From NCBI RefSeq assembly GCF_016009175.1, contig NZ_JADUCM010000013.1, forward strand, positions 62,001 to 126,000: a stretch of DNA of 64,000 nt, read 5' to 3'. Of the stretch, positions 15,942 through 24,777 are shown one piece after another (the stretch's first letter is position 1; every line of letters begins with the position of its first letter). The notes under the pieces were generated by a model, which did no database searches, was not told the DNA's origin, and saw only the letters and a list, made by a program, of their open reading frames with translations. This DNA comes from Pseudomonas alkylphenolica (GTDB taxonomy: Bacteria; Pseudomonadota; Gammaproteobacteria; Pseudomonadales; Pseudomonadaceae). Made by a program: the position numbers and the translations under genes.

Positions 15942-17145
15942 GATCTTTTCCTTTAATAGCTTGTAACAGTTTAGCGACCTGCATATCAGGCATTTTATTT
16001 TTGATAATGAACTGCTTGGCCGACGCACCCATGCTGACAAACTCATTATCCGCGAGCCTGGAAAGCTCCAGCAACTTTACTTTCAAACCTTCACCACCAG
16101 GCGGAATCAGGTAGCAAAAACCATAGTATTCTTCGGGTATACCGTCAAGCTTGTACATCAGTACCGGCACACCCGATGACATGTACTCTATGATCTTCGA
16201 TGGAAATGAATATTTGGTATAAATTGAATCGTTGTCCCGCGGATTAACCAGTAAGGCTGCATTGCGCTGCAGTGCCAGTACCGAATCCCGGTCTAACTGA
16301 CCGAAATACTTGACATTCGGCTGTGCTGCCGCAACGTCTTCCACATACTTGCGATCATCCCCGTCACCGCAGATATAGAGCTCGTAGTCGGTGATCTCGG
16401 CAGCAACATAGGAATCGACAAGGTTCCTTATTCCATAACGACGATCAAGGGTGCCTGTATATAGGAAATACTTCTTCCTTTCGACCGTATCGCTCAAGGC
16501 GATGTAACGCTCGTCTGCGATCCCCTCGATAACCACTTTGCTGATACCGGCGTCAAACTTGCCCAACATATCTTTGGTAATGGCCGAAATACTGTCAGCG
16601 CGCCCGACAATAAAATAGGAAATGCGCGATAACATATGAAAGACAAACTTCGCCAGCCCACGCCGAACCGCCATGTACTCCGGCAGGTCGGGAACGATAA
16701 CACAAAAGTGGGTCTCTTTCCTCAGGCGCTTGACGATGTAACAAGCAAGAAGATGCGGCAAGTGCATGGAATAACAAACCAGTACCTGCGGGCGCTGCGC
16801 ATCCGCCTTCATTTCCCGCAAAATGACCTTGACTGCGCGGACAACCTTGTGAAGATTCTTGACGATCGTCAGGTTTAAGAAGCTGACATTCCTGACCGTT
16901 GCTCGATCAAATGCTTCCTGCTCGGCAACAGGCCGATAAAACATATCCTCATAGCGCCGGGGATAAGCGCCAATAAACGGTAGATTGACCACCGTCACCG
17001 CGTCCACAGCCTGACTTTGCGAGAAACCATGGATATAGTTTTTTTGCAACGTGTCAGCTGCATACTGCACACCACCTCTGGATTTCTGAATGATGTTTTT
17101 CTTGTCGCACTCGGTGAAAATTCCACCCAGGAATAATACTTTCAT
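15934..17145 (-). CDS. Glycosyltransferase, GT4-like
   Basis: A 403-residue GT-B-fold protein. The C-terminal half has LYTGTLDRRYGIRNLVDSY, YICGDGDD, VKYFGQLDRD and the donor-site segment KYSFPSKIIEYMSSGVPVL with the conserved Glu, all GT4 features. The N-terminal half contains KSRGGVQYAADT and PFIGAYPRRYEDMF. The start ATG (17145) follows GGGGAGGG. The gene is visibly richer in A/T than the flanking core genes. It lies between wzy and fnlA and probably adds the third or fourth sugar of the O-unit; donor and linkage cannot be read from sequence. Confidence 0.8.
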   Translation of the reverse strand: MKVLFLGGIFTECDKKNIIQKSRGGVQYAADTLQKNYIHGFSQSQAVDAVTVVNLPFIGAYPRRYEDMFYRPVAEQEAFDRATVRNVSFLNLTIVKNLHKVVRAVKVILREMKADAQRPQVLVCYSMHLPHLLACYIVKRLRKETHFCVIVPDLPEYMAVRRGLAKFVFHMLSRISYFIVGRADSISAITKDMLGKFDAGISKVVIEGIADERYIALSDTVERKKYFLYTGTLDRRYGIRNLVDSYVAAEITDYELYICGDGDDRKYVEDVAAAQPNVKYFGQLDRDSVLALQRNAALLVNPRDNDSIYTKYSFPSKIIEYMSSGVPVLMYKLDGIPEEYYGFCYLIPPGGEGLKVKLLELSRLADNEFVSMGASAKQFIIKNKMPDMQVAKLLQAIKGKDHV

Positions 17146-17235
17146 CACGCCCTCCCCTGAGTTGCAACGGAACACCCACGCTCGACAGACAGCCGGCCGT
17201 CACGTCCTGAAATATCACTGCCCTTGTTCATCGAT

Positions 17236-18264
17236 TCAGTTCCACAGCAGATTATCCCTGAACAGCGGAGTCAACGAAAAATCCGCCACAGGGACAATAT
17301 AAAAAAATACCAGGTAAGCTGAAAAAAACAGAATATACAGACCCAGAAAAAAATAGCTTCGCCGCGACAAAAACAGTGAATTCACGCAATGCAGCATGTT
17401 GAAGAATATAATCGAACGCAGCAGCCTGACGAAAATTTCGGATTCGAAATACAACACCAGGAAAAACAGTGAGAACAAGTTAAGATTAAGCAGAAACGCA
17501 AGTTCCCTATCACGCGCTGTCTCACAATAGATACGTGCTAGACTCATGCGCTCCGAAAAAATTGCGCACGTGATCAGCACGACAGAGACAATATGAACAA
17601 ACACATTTGCCAGTGAACTTTTCAGTGAAGTATTATAGTAATTGAAGTGACTGGCAATACTTTCAGGCAAAGGCACAGCATAACGTACAACCATATAAAA
17701 AAAGATGAAAGCCGCATACACCAGCAAGAACCGGCCCAATGGAACGACCCTGTTTACCGGCATAATCACGAATGCCATGAGCATCAGCGATGACTGGTGA
17801 ATGCTTGCAGCCAACACAATCAACAAAACATATTTCAGCTTGCTGTAGGGTTTATCTTCAAACAGCACCAGGATAGCTTGCAAGCAAATAGCAAACGCAA
17901 GAAAGTTTCTTACCAGGACATAATCCAGAGAAAAGAAACAGAAAAAATAGACCAACAGGGATAGAAAAGGCGACAGCGTGCGCTTAACGATATAACGCCA
18001 CACCAGTGCCAGCGTCACCAGGGCAATTGAGATCTGAAAGCCTTGATACGACAGGCCCGAGCGACTGGCAAGAATGTTCAGGTAGCCGTAACCTATCTCC
18101 TTGCCCCAGCTGGCAAGTGTATCCCGAGTATAGTAATACAGTTCGTAGGCTTCTCGATCACCATTCCAAAGATTCCCCCCATACAGCATCCACATCACCA
18201 GGAAAACCGGTAACGTAAGCACAATGGATAGTTGCCTCCTTGTTGTAGACATACCCGCCTGCAT
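17236..18264 (-). CDS. wzy: EpsG-family membrane protein, probable O-antigen polymerase
   Basis: About ten hydrophobic segments in 342 residues, with a periplasmic loop near the N-terminus (NGDREAYELYYYT) and the motif DYVLVRNFLAFAICLQAI, in which the RNxLA pattern is typical of EpsG-like polymerases. Wzy joins O-units in the periplasm; no other gene in the set can do this, so the role is inferred from topology, family pattern and the presence of wzx and wzz. The gene is A/T-rich. The ATG at 18264 directly abuts the stop of the upstream glycosyltransferase; an ATG at 18252 preceded by GGCGGG is an alternative start. Confidence 0.78.
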   Translation of the reverse strand: MQAGMSTTRRQLSIVLTLPVFLVMWMLYGGNLWNGDREAYELYYYTRDTLASWGKEIGYGYLNILASRSGLSYQGFQISIALVTLALVWRYIVKRTLSPFLSLLVYFFCFFSLDYVLVRNFLAFAICLQAILVLFEDKPYSKLKYVLLIVLAASIHQSSLMLMAFVIMPVNRVVPLGRFLLVYAAFIFFYMVVRYAVPLPESIASHFNYYNTSLKSSLANVFVHIVSVVLITCAIFSERMSLARIYCETARDRELAFLLNLNLFSLFFLVLYFESEIFVRLLRSIIFFNMLHCVNSLFLSRRSYFFLGLYILFFSAYLVFFYIVPVADFSLTPLFRDNLLWN

Positions 18265-19266
18265 CTATTTAATTTTCTTCTTGATGAAACTGGCGATGCT
18301 TTCCGTCCTGCTGATACCCAGCCAACTTCTGATTGCACGCGAAAGGATCGAGCGCAGCGAAAAGAACTGAGGGTGCAAGATTATTTTCGCAACAGCAACT
18401 TCAAAAGGCTGGTCAACCAGCAACGCCGGAGGGTGCTTCAGTGGAAATTCCATTGCGCGCGTTGGCAAGCCGCAGAAGCGCTTGACCATGACATCTTCCA
18501 GCGAGTCGCCACCATGGGTAGAGTCGCTATCGACACCGATATTGGTAATCTGATTGTACTTGGGCACAATCGCATAGAGGTTATGCGCACGCACCGAGAA
18601 ACTCATCTGATAGTCCCAGGAATAAAAACGCCCGTTACGCTCTTTGGCATCCAGTTCGTAGTCCAGATTATAACGATCCTGGTAATAAAGCTTCTTGTAC
18701 GCATATTCGTATTTTATCCTGTTGCGGATATATTCATTACGCCACAAGCTCAGCTCACCATCATAAAACCTGACAAACTTATCCGACCAGGACGCCCAGC
18801 CACAAGGCATCATATTCTTGGTGAATACATAGCTTGAACCATCTTCGGGCTCATAGGTCTTCAGGTAGTTCGTGCCACACACCCATAGCACCCGGGTGTC
18901 ATGCTTGTAGCGAAGCAGCATCTCCTCGCAGAAACGAAAGAACGAGACATCTGGAAGATTGTCATCCTCCAGAAAGATGGCGCACTCTTCACGCTGAAAC
19001 ACCCATTTAGCGCCTTCAGCAATATTTGCATATACGCCAATATTGTTGTCTTCATACTTGCGGATGACTTCGCAATCCCAGGTGATTGCCGCTTCAATCG
19101 CCTGACGACACGCGGCAACCTGCGCCTTCTCTTCATCGTTGCGCCCACCGTCGGAGAGCAGGTACAGCCGGGCAGGGGCAACCCTGGCAATTTGCCTGAT
19201 GACCTCCAACGGCTTGTCGACCCGCTTGAACAACAGCAGCACTACCGGGATATTGAAATTTTCCAT
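18265..19266 (-). CDS. Glycosyltransferase, GT-A fold (GT2-like)
   Basis: A 333-residue cytoplasmic protein. It opens with IPVVLLLFKRVDKPLEVIRQ, has the nucleotide-sugar segment NNIGVYANIAEGAKWVF and the metal-binding FLEDDNLP (DxD-like), then CGWASWSDKF, a pattern common in sugar transferases of surface-polysaccharide loci that resemble the GNT-I/GT2 group. No membrane segment is seen. It sits between wzx and wzy and is A/T-rich like them. Acceptor and donor are unknown; it is likely one of the two late transferases of the O-unit. Confidence 0.75.
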   Translation of the reverse strand: MENFNIPVVLLLFKRVDKPLEVIRQIARVAPARLYLLSDGGRNDEEKAQVAACRQAIEAAITWDCEVIRKYEDNNIGVYANIAEGAKWVFQREECAIFLEDDNLPDVSFFRFCEEMLLRYKHDTRVLWVCGTNYLKTYEPEDGSSYVFTKNMMPCGWASWSDKFVRFYDGELSLWRNEYIRNRIKYEYAYKKLYYQDRYNLDYELDAKERNGRFYSWDYQMSFSVRAHNLYAIVPKYNQITNIGVDSDSTHGGDSLEDVMVKRFCGLPTRAMEFPLKHPPALLVDQPFEVAVAKIILHPQFFSLRSILSRAIRSWLGISRTESIASFIKKKIK

Positions 19267-19313
19267 TGCCGCTACACGCTCCCCTTAATCTTCAATTGAG
19301 CTCGCCTGTCCAA

Positions 19314-19343
19314 CCACTCCCGAGCGCCTCGCTCGGCCAGTGG
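19314..19343 (-). other. GC-rich stem-loop in the gap between wzx and the next glycosyltransferase
   Basis: CCACT and CCGAGCG (19314-19318, 19320-19326) pair with CGCTCGG and AGTGG (19330-19336, 19339-19343) around a three-base loop, with small mismatches between the two stem blocks. It lies 12 bases beyond the wzx stop, in an 89-bp gap that is clearly richer in G and C than the genes on both sides. There is no T-run. It may be a transcript-stabilising element or a REP-like remnant at a recombination point. Confidence 0.55.
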
Positions 19344-19355
19344 GGCCAGGCCGGC

Positions 19356-20609
19356 CTAGTACCCTTGCACCTTTTTGACCAGCGAATAGCTGTAGACTAT
19401 CTCGAGCAACGCCGAACTGACCAAGGCCAGTACCACGGAGTACACGCTCCAGCTTATAGCCAGGTAGGCTGCGCAGAACCCGTAAAACGACACCACCGAT
19501 AGCACCTGATTCCTGAGGACAAAGTCGTAGCGCTGGTGAGGTACGTAAATAAAGTAGATATGACTGCCGACGATAAGGAAGGTCATGATGTTGATGCTCA
19601 GCAGCATCGACAGGTAATACGCTTGCTGCATGTCGTGCACCGACACCAAGCGCACCACCCAGTACCCCCCCAGCACCACCGACAGGATACAAAGCAGGCC
19701 GATGAAGACTTCAATCTTGATAATCTTGTCGACAACATTTTTCTGCGCCTTTTTCACCATCATCGGGAACAGCGCTGCATTGATATTCGAGGCCAACAGG
19801 CTAGGTACGGAAAATATCTTGTTGGCCAGATCGTAGATGGCCACTTCTTTCATGCCAAAAAAAGAACCGATGATGATCTCGACACTTTTCTGCTTGAAGG
19901 TATTGGTTGCCGTGGACCAGAAAAATGGCTGCACCTCTCGTAACAAGCCGGTGACGTTAGCTAGCACCGGCCATTTAAGGGCTGATCGCGAAAGCCTGAG
20001 TGCCAGATAAAACGCGACCAACGAGGACAGCACATTGGTTGCCACAACGATGAAAGTATAAACATCAATATCATCTGTATCTTTCACCAGCAAGTAAATC
20101 GCCGGCAGTGACACCAGCTTGAATGAAAGCTGAACGATGGTCAGCACCTTCATTTTCTGCATGCCATGGAAGTACCAGAGCGGAAGGAAGATGCAGGACA
20201 GGGTATTGGCGAAGCACATGAAGAACAGCAAGGCGTTAGCCCGCATGAACGGTATGGTCATGAGCAGCACCAGAAAGACGGCCCCAGCCAGCAGCTCCAG
20301 GATCACTTTCGCCAGCGTTACCGAGGACAGCAACGACGTGTGAAGCGCAGTATCTTCCTGGTTCAAGGAAATCAACTTGGCAGCATGTATATCGAATCCA
20401 AAGTTGATAAAAACCATGAAATACATAGCAATACTGCTGGCAAAAACAAACAATCCGTAATTATCAATCCCGACATTATTGATAACAAAAGGGTAAATAA
20501 GCAGATAAAAGAAAGAATTCGTCACCTGCAGTATGGTCATGTGCGAATAATTACTAATAACCTTGATGTTATTTTTATATAACGTCTTGACCTGAGCCAG
20601 ATTCAACAA
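19356..20609 (-). CDS. wzx: O-unit flippase (polysaccharide transporter, MOP family)
   Basis: About 12 hydrophobic segments in 417 residues, with the family-typical N-terminal helix pair (LLIYPFVINNVGIDNYGLFVF region) and WYFHGMQKMK in the middle, a pattern common to Wzx proteins. It moves the lipid-linked O-unit across the inner membrane for Wzy. The start codon is TTG (20609) preceded by GAGGTGG; no better start is seen near. The gene is A/T-rich and lies 78 bases after wzz. Confidence 0.87.
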   Translation of the reverse strand: MLNLAQVKTLYKNNIKVISNYSHMTILQVTNSFFYLLIYPFVINNVGIDNYGLFVFASSIAMYFMVFINFGFDIHAAKLISLNQEDTALHTSLLSSVTLAKVILELLAGAVFLVLLMTIPFMRANALLFFMCFANTLSCIFLPLWYFHGMQKMKVLTIVQLSFKLVSLPAIYLLVKDTDDIDVYTFIVVATNVLSSLVAFYLALRLSRSALKWPVLANVTGLLREVQPFFWSTATNTFKQKSVEIIIGSFFGMKEVAIYDLANKIFSVPSLLASNINAALFPMMVKKAQKNVVDKIIKIEVFIGLLCILSVVLGGYWVVRLVSVHDMQQAYYLSMLLSINIMTFLIVGSHIYFIYVPHQRYDFVLRNQVLSVVSFYGFCAAYLAISWSVYSVVLALVSSALLEIVYSYSLVKKVQGY

Positions 20610-20687
20610 ACCACCTCACAAACGCTTTAGAACCCAGGCATCAGGCCACCGCCTGAAGATTGAACAACCACAACAACTGTCATGCTG

Positions 20688-21740
20688 TCACACTGCACGC
20701 CTTTCGTTGGCCTTGTCCACTATCAGAAAACGCAGCACGGCCAGAAAAATGCCCAACCCAAAGCCTAGCGCCAACCCCAGAGCCACGATCAGCATCTTCC
20801 TGGGTTTGACTGGGCGATCAGGAACTTCGACAATGCCATCCTGACGGTAAACCTTGATACTTGACGGAGGAACTTCAAGCGTACGATAAAATGCCAGGCT
20901 TTCTTGCTTCTGACGCAGGTTGCCAATAAACGGATCATCGGATTGGCGCGCTTGCAGGTTATCTATCTCCGCTTCAAGCGCCTTACTTCCGCGCATGTAC
21001 ATCAGTGAATGATCCATGCCAGCGGATACCTCTGCAGCAAGTTTTCCGCTGATTATCGGCGGTTTTTCCAGGTCGATTGACTTTGCGACACGTAGCGCTT
21101 CTTTCAGCTGGACAATTTCATCCTCTCGCTCTTTGCGCGAACTCGCCTGCTGAGCGTCAATTTGCTTTTGCAGGTTATCAGCCTTTATCGTCGCATCGCT
21201 TTTGACGTTCCTCAGTATTTCGTCCCGGGCTTGTTCACCGGCCCGTGCAGCAAAAGCGGTCACCCATTGTGCGGCTTGTTGCGGGTCTGTCACTGTCGCA
21301 GTAACGGAAAAGCGGGTTGGATCGTCCTTACTGGCCTGAGCAACCACCAGCGACTGGCTGAACCGGGCAAACATGGCATTCTGCGGCCCTTCACGCTGCT
21401 CCTGCGTCAAGCCTGGCATGTAGACGCTGCGATAAAGCTCCCAACGCAACGATTCGGACTGCAAGCACCTCAGATAGACATCATAGACATCCTTGACCCG
21501 AAGCACTTCCAAATTGCTGTCGCCTCCCCGCCCATAGTTCAGATTACCAATGTCACTCTGGCTGGGTGGCTGGATGAACATCTTTGCTTCATAGCTTGGG
21601 GGGGTCGTCCAGGCGTAGGTAACAGCCGCGGAAAGGACCACGGTAGTACATAGGAGGATCAGCAGTTTCTGCTTCCACAGCCCTTTGAACAGTTCAGTCA
21701 GGTCCAATTCGTCGTTCCGGACCAGGCGCTCACTAACCAT
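20688..21740 (-). CDS. wzz: O-antigen chain-length determinant
   Basis: A 350-residue inner-membrane protein with a membrane segment near each end (about 27-45 and 318-337), a large periplasmic coiled-coil region (about 180-290, rich in E, K, Q) and the Pro-rich motif PDRPVKPRK just before the second segment. These define Wzz co-polymerases, which set the modal number of O-units added by Wzy. AAGGAA lies upstream of the ATG. It is the first gene of the O-antigen locus, next to ihfB, as in P. aeruginosa, and is preceded by a 410-bp non-coding region with a promoter-like sequence. Confidence 0.93.
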   Translation of the reverse strand: MVSERLVRNDELDLTELFKGLWKQKLLILLCTTVVLSAAVTYAWTTPPSYEAKMFIQPPSQSDIGNLNYGRGGDSNLEVLRVKDVYDVYLRCLQSESLRWELYRSVYMPGLTQEQREGPQNAMFARFSQSLVVAQASKDDPTRFSVTATVTDPQQAAQWVTAFAARAGEQARDEILRNVKSDATIKADNLQKQIDAQQASSRKEREDEIVQLKEALRVAKSIDLEKPPIISGKLAAEVSAGMDHSLMYMRGSKALEAEIDNLQARQSDDPFIGNLRQKQESLAFYRTLEVPPSSIKVYRQDGIVEVPDRPVKPRKMLIVALGLALGFGLGIFLAVLRFLIVDKANERRAV

Positions 21741-22150
21741 TTACGTTTCCTTGGGTACAGCTCACCGGCTCGTGACGCTAGCTCGACAACCAGGAAAACC
21801 AGGTGCGGACGCGTGCAAAGAATAGGTGACAGTGGTAATTCGCTCAATGCCAGCCCCCAAAACCAGAAGAGTCTGACTCAGTATATAAACTTTCCTACGG
21901 TGGAATCCCAACTAGCCTACATTTATATTAATAAAGGCTAATTATGTCCAGAACAGCTGATAGCTTTATGCTGGCAAAGCAAGCTTATCTGACTTGTAGG
22001 CATCTTAGAAGTTCACTGTAAGAGTCTTCCGGCTGTCGACTGCATCACACCAAAATGCGAATATGTATCATTTCTGAAAAACAAAAACGAAATAGGCTGG
22101 CGCCTGGACAACAAGCCAATTAGCTGCTCTTCAGAGAGCGCCACCTGCAC
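21741..22150. promoter_or_regulatory. Non-coding region upstream of wzz
   Basis: No gene is seen in these 410 bases. They are visibly A/T-rich. An inverted repeat TAGCCT/AGGCTA (21913-21940) encloses an A/T-only palindromic centre (TTTAT/ATAAA). Downstream of it lies a promoter-like pair (21882-21911). No good match to an ops core was found. After the lapA-like stop, a GCTCT/AGAGC hairpin and a later T-rich stretch (minus strand, about 22100-22075) may weakly end the rpsA-ihfB transcript. It is the probable control region of the O-antigen locus. Confidence 0.55.
21882..21911 (-). promoter_or_regulatory. Putative promoter of wzz
   Basis: Minus-strand TTGGGA (21911-21906) is 18 bases from TATATA (21887-21882); an overlapping TATACT (21885-21880) is a better -10 match but with a 20-base gap. 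The A/T inverted repeat just upstream could be a regulator site. Predicted leader of about 135 bases. Confidence 0.35.
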
Positions 22151-22426
22151 TCACAGCGAGTCGCGCACTGCCTGGCGAATCTTGCGGCGACCACGCCATA
22201 CCACCAACATAGCCAGAACAGGCCCAATCAGAAGACCCAGCACAAGGGCTATCACCAACAATATTGCTACCGGCAGAGGCGGCAAAATGAAACCCAGAAA
22301 CGTCAAGCTTACGGCCTGCTGATTCTCCAAAGTGAACAGCAATGTGAAAGCCACCAGCAGGAGCAACAGCAAAACTATCAATACCCGATTGACCCTATGC
22401 ACGCGCTTCCCCCTCATGCTCGGCAT
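22151..22426 (-). CDS. Small inner-membrane protein with LapA (DUF1049) domain
   Basis: A short protein with two hydrophobic helices separated by a loop with [13 protein letters not shown], the pattern of the LapA/DUF1049 family (YciS in E. coli, which works with LapB in controlling LPS synthesis). A basic tail ([13 protein letters not shown]) follows. The start overlaps ihfB: the ATG at 22426 has GGAGGA at ideal spacing, but that sequence also encodes the acidic ihfB tail; a GTG at 22402 preceded by AGGGGG is the other good choice and would give the usual short N-terminus. Co-translation with ihfB is likely. Not to be confused with the adhesin LapA of P. putida. Confidence 0.75.
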   Translation of the reverse strand: MPSMRGKRVHRVNRVLIVLLLLLLVAFTLLFTLENQQAVSLTFLGFILPPLPVAILLVIALVLGLLIGPVLAMLVVWRGRRKIRQAVRDSL

Positions 22427-22712
22427 CGCTCTCCTCCTCATTCACCCGATCCCGCAACTCCTTGCCAGGCTTGAAATGCGGCACAAACTTGCCGTCAAGG
22501 CTGACAGATTGACCGGTCTTGGGATTGCGCCCTACCCGTGGTGCGCGGTAGTGCAAGGAAAAGCTACCAAAGCCCCGGATCTCGATCCGGTCGCCAGTCG
22601 CCAGGCACTGTGACATCTGTTCAAGCATGGTCTTGATGGCCAGCTCGACATCCTTCGATGAGAGCAGCCCTTGATGGGTGACAATACGTTCGATCAGCTC
22701 CGACTTCGTCAT
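22395..22712 (-). CDS. ihfB: Integration host factor subunit beta
   Basis: A DNA-bending HU/IHF protein of 105 residues: [11 protein letters not shown] start, [15 protein letters not shown] beta arm and RNPKTGQ, whose Pro intercalates in DNA. It is about ten residues longer than the E. coli protein because of an acidic tail after RDRVNEEE. It lies 263 bases downstream of rpsA, past a strong terminator, so it must have its own promoter in the gap. Its gene end overlaps the LapA-domain gene. IHF-beta next to the O-antigen locus is the standard Pseudomonas arrangement. Confidence 0.97.
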   Translation of the reverse strand: MTKSELIERIVTHQGLLSSKDVELAIKTMLEQMSQCLATGDRIEIRGFGSFSLHYRAPRVGRNPKTGQSVSLDGKFVPHFKPGKELRDRVNEEESDAEHEGEARA

Positions 22713-22929
22713 ATTTTTCCCTTCTTTATCAAGCAGCTAGATCATTGCTTCATTGTTTTTAGCATGACCTGAGGGATTTGAACAGGCCGGTTATTGACTT
22801 AATCGAAGATTCTTGTTCCGTCCTCACCTCAAGAAAACGATATCTTTTTGCCATCACCCTCCACAACATCAGCCCACGCAAGGGTTACAGCCAAACCTGC
22901 CCGTCGGGTCAAGGTTAAATCGCAGGCAC

Positions 22930-22958
22930 AAAAAAGGGCGACCGAAGTCGCCCTTTTT
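22930..22958 (-). terminator. Intrinsic terminator of rpsA
   Basis: GGGCGAC-CGAA-GTCGCCC with six A on one side and five T on the other (a symmetric terminator, active in principle both ways). It starts 18 bases after the rpsA stop and separates rpsA from ihfB. Confidence 0.92.
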
Positions 22959-22975
22959 CAATACCCAAGCAGAAC

Positions 22976-24652
22976 TTAGTTCTGTTTGGCCATTGCCTGA
23001 CGCAGCAGCGCGGCCATGGTGGTATCAGCAGCTTCCGGAGCGGTTTCTTTCAGGCTCTGGATAGCTTCTTTCTCTTCAGCGTCGTCTTTCGACTTGATGG
23101 AGAGGCTGATGACACGGCTCTTACGGTCAACGCTGATGATCTTGGCTTCGATCTCTTCGCCTTCCTTCAGGACGTTACGCGCGTCTTCAACGCGGTCACG
23201 GCTGATTTCGGAAGCTTTCAGAGTGGCTTCGATGTCGTCGGCCAGGGTGATGATAGCGCCCTTGGCGTCAACTTCTTTAACGGTACCTTTGACGATAGCG
23301 CCTTTGTCGTTGACAGCAACGTAGTTGGAGAACGGATCGTCTTCCAGTTGCTTGATGCCCAGGGAGATACGCTCACGCTCTGGATCTACGGACAGGATCA
23401 CAGTGTCCAGCTCGTCGCCCTTCTTGAAGCGACGTACGGCTTCTTCGCCCACTTCGTTCCAGGAGATGTCGGACAGGTGAACCAGACCGTCGATGCCGCC
23501 GTCCAGACCAATGAAGATACCGAAATCGGTGATCGACTTGATGGTGCCGGAGATCTTGTCGCCCTTGTTGAACTGGCCAGAGAAGTCTTCCCATGGGTTG
23601 GACTTGCACTGTTTGATGCCCAGGGAGATACGACGACGCTCTTCGTCGATGTCCAGAACCATAACTTCCACTTCGTCGCCAACTTGAACGACTTTCGAAG
23701 GGTGGATGTTTTTGTTGGTCCAGTCCATTTCGGAAACGTGTACCAGGCCTTCCACGCCTTCTTCCAGCTCTGCGAAGCAGCCGTAGTCGGTCAGGTTGGT
23801 AACACGCGCCATTACGCGGGTGCTTTCTGGGTAACGAGCCTTGATAGCAACCCATGGGTCTTCACCCAGTTGCTTCAGACCCAGGGATACACGGTTACGC
23901 TCGCGATCGTACTTCAGAACCTTGACATCGATCTCGTCGCCAACGTTGACGATTTCCGATGGGTGCTTGATACGCTTCCAGGCCATGTCGGTGATGTGCA
24001 GCAAGCCATCAACGCCGCCCAGGTCAACGAATGCGCCGTAGTCGGTGAGGTTCTTGACGATACCTTTGACTTGCTGGCCTTCCTGCAGCGATTCCAGCAG
24101 AGCTTCGCGCTCGGCGCTGTTTTCGGCTTCCAGGACGCTGCGACGGGAAACGACAACGTTGTTGCGCTTCTGGTCCAGCTTGATGACCTTGAATTCCAGC
24201 TCTTTGCCTTCCAGGTGGGTGGTGTCGCGCACTGGGCGGACATCAACCAGGGAGCCCGGCAGGAACGCACGGATACCGTTAACGTCGACAGTGAAGCCGC
24301 CTTTAACCTTACCGTTGATAACGCCCTTGACCACTTCTTCGGCGGCGAAAGCTGCTTCCAGAACAATCCAGCACTCGGCGCGCTTGGCTTTTTCACGGGA
24401 CAGTTTGGTTTCGCCAAAGCCGTCTTCGACCGCGTCCAGCGCAACGTGAACTTCGTCACCGACCTTGATGGTCAGCTCGCCAGCTTCGTTGTAGAACTGC
24501 TCGAGCGGGATGACGCCCTCGGACTTCAGGCCAGCGTGTACGGTAACCCAGTCGCCGTCGATGTCGACAACGATACCGGTGATGATCGCACCCGGCTGAA
24601 GATTGAGGGTTTTCAGGCTTTCTTCAAAGAGTTCTGCAAAGCTTTCGCTCAT
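22976..24652 (-). CDS. rpsA: 30S ribosomal protein S1
   Basis: 558 residues with six S1 RNA-binding repeats (about 20-90, 105-170, 190-260, 275-345, 365-430, 450-520); repeats three to six show the [13 protein letters not shown] / LVHVSEMDW pattern. S1 brings mRNA with weak ribosome sites to the 30S subunit. Its own ribosome site (AGGAATTAAA before ATG) is weak and the leader folds into two hairpins, as expected for translational self-control. It ends at a strong terminator. cmk lies 125 bases upstream; both genes are adjacent in many Gammaproteobacteria. Confidence 0.98.
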   Translation of the reverse strand: MSESFAELFEESLKTLNLQPGAIITGIVVDIDGDWVTVHAGLKSEGVIPLEQFYNEAGELTIKVGDEVHVALDAVEDGFGETKLSREKAKRAECWIVLEAAFAAEEVVKGVINGKVKGGFTVDVNGIRAFLPGSLVDVRPVRDTTHLEGKELEFKVIKLDQKRNNVVVSRRSVLEAENSAEREALLESLQEGQQVKGIVKNLTDYGAFVDLGGVDGLLHITDMAWKRIKHPSEIVNVGDEIDVKVLKYDRERNRVSLGLKQLGEDPWVAIKARYPESTRVMARVTNLTDYGCFAELEEGVEGLVHVSEMDWTNKNIHPSKVVQVGDEVEVMVLDIDEERRRISLGIKQCKSNPWEDFSGQFNKGDKISGTIKSITDFGIFIGLDGGIDGLVHLSDISWNEVGEEAVRRFKKGDELDTVILSVDPERERISLGIKQLEDDPFSNYVAVNDKGAIVKGTVKEVDAKGAIITLADDIEATLKASEISRDRVEDARNVLKEGEEIEAKIISVDRKSRVISLSIKSKDDAEEKEAIQSLKETAPEAADTTMAALLRQAMAKQN

Positions 24653-24670
24653 TTTAATTCCTGTAGATTA

Positions 24671-24712
24671 GGGCGGGACATACGCCCATCAGCCACATTC
24701 CAGACAATGTGG
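24671..24712 (-). promoter_or_regulatory. Double hairpin in the rpsA leader, probable S1 autoregulation site
   Basis: On the mRNA strand, CCACATT-GTCTGG-AATGTGG (plus 24712-24693) is followed by GGGCG-TATGTCC-CGCCC (24687-24671), then 18 bases to the start codon with only a weak AGGA. In E. coli and relatives the rpsA start region folds into successive hairpins that S1 itself opens or blocks. Position and layout fit; function is inferred. Confidence 0.6.
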
Positions 24713-24777
24713 GTTTCGTTCATATAAAGGAAAGCCGACAGGACGTTGACTGGTGCCCCTGCCTGCTTCCCTGGTCA

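Noticed and set aside
23348..24727. Plus-strand open frame of 459 codons opposite rpsA
   Set aside because: The biased codon use of rpsA keeps the antisense frame open; the translation has no domain logic and rpsA is certain.
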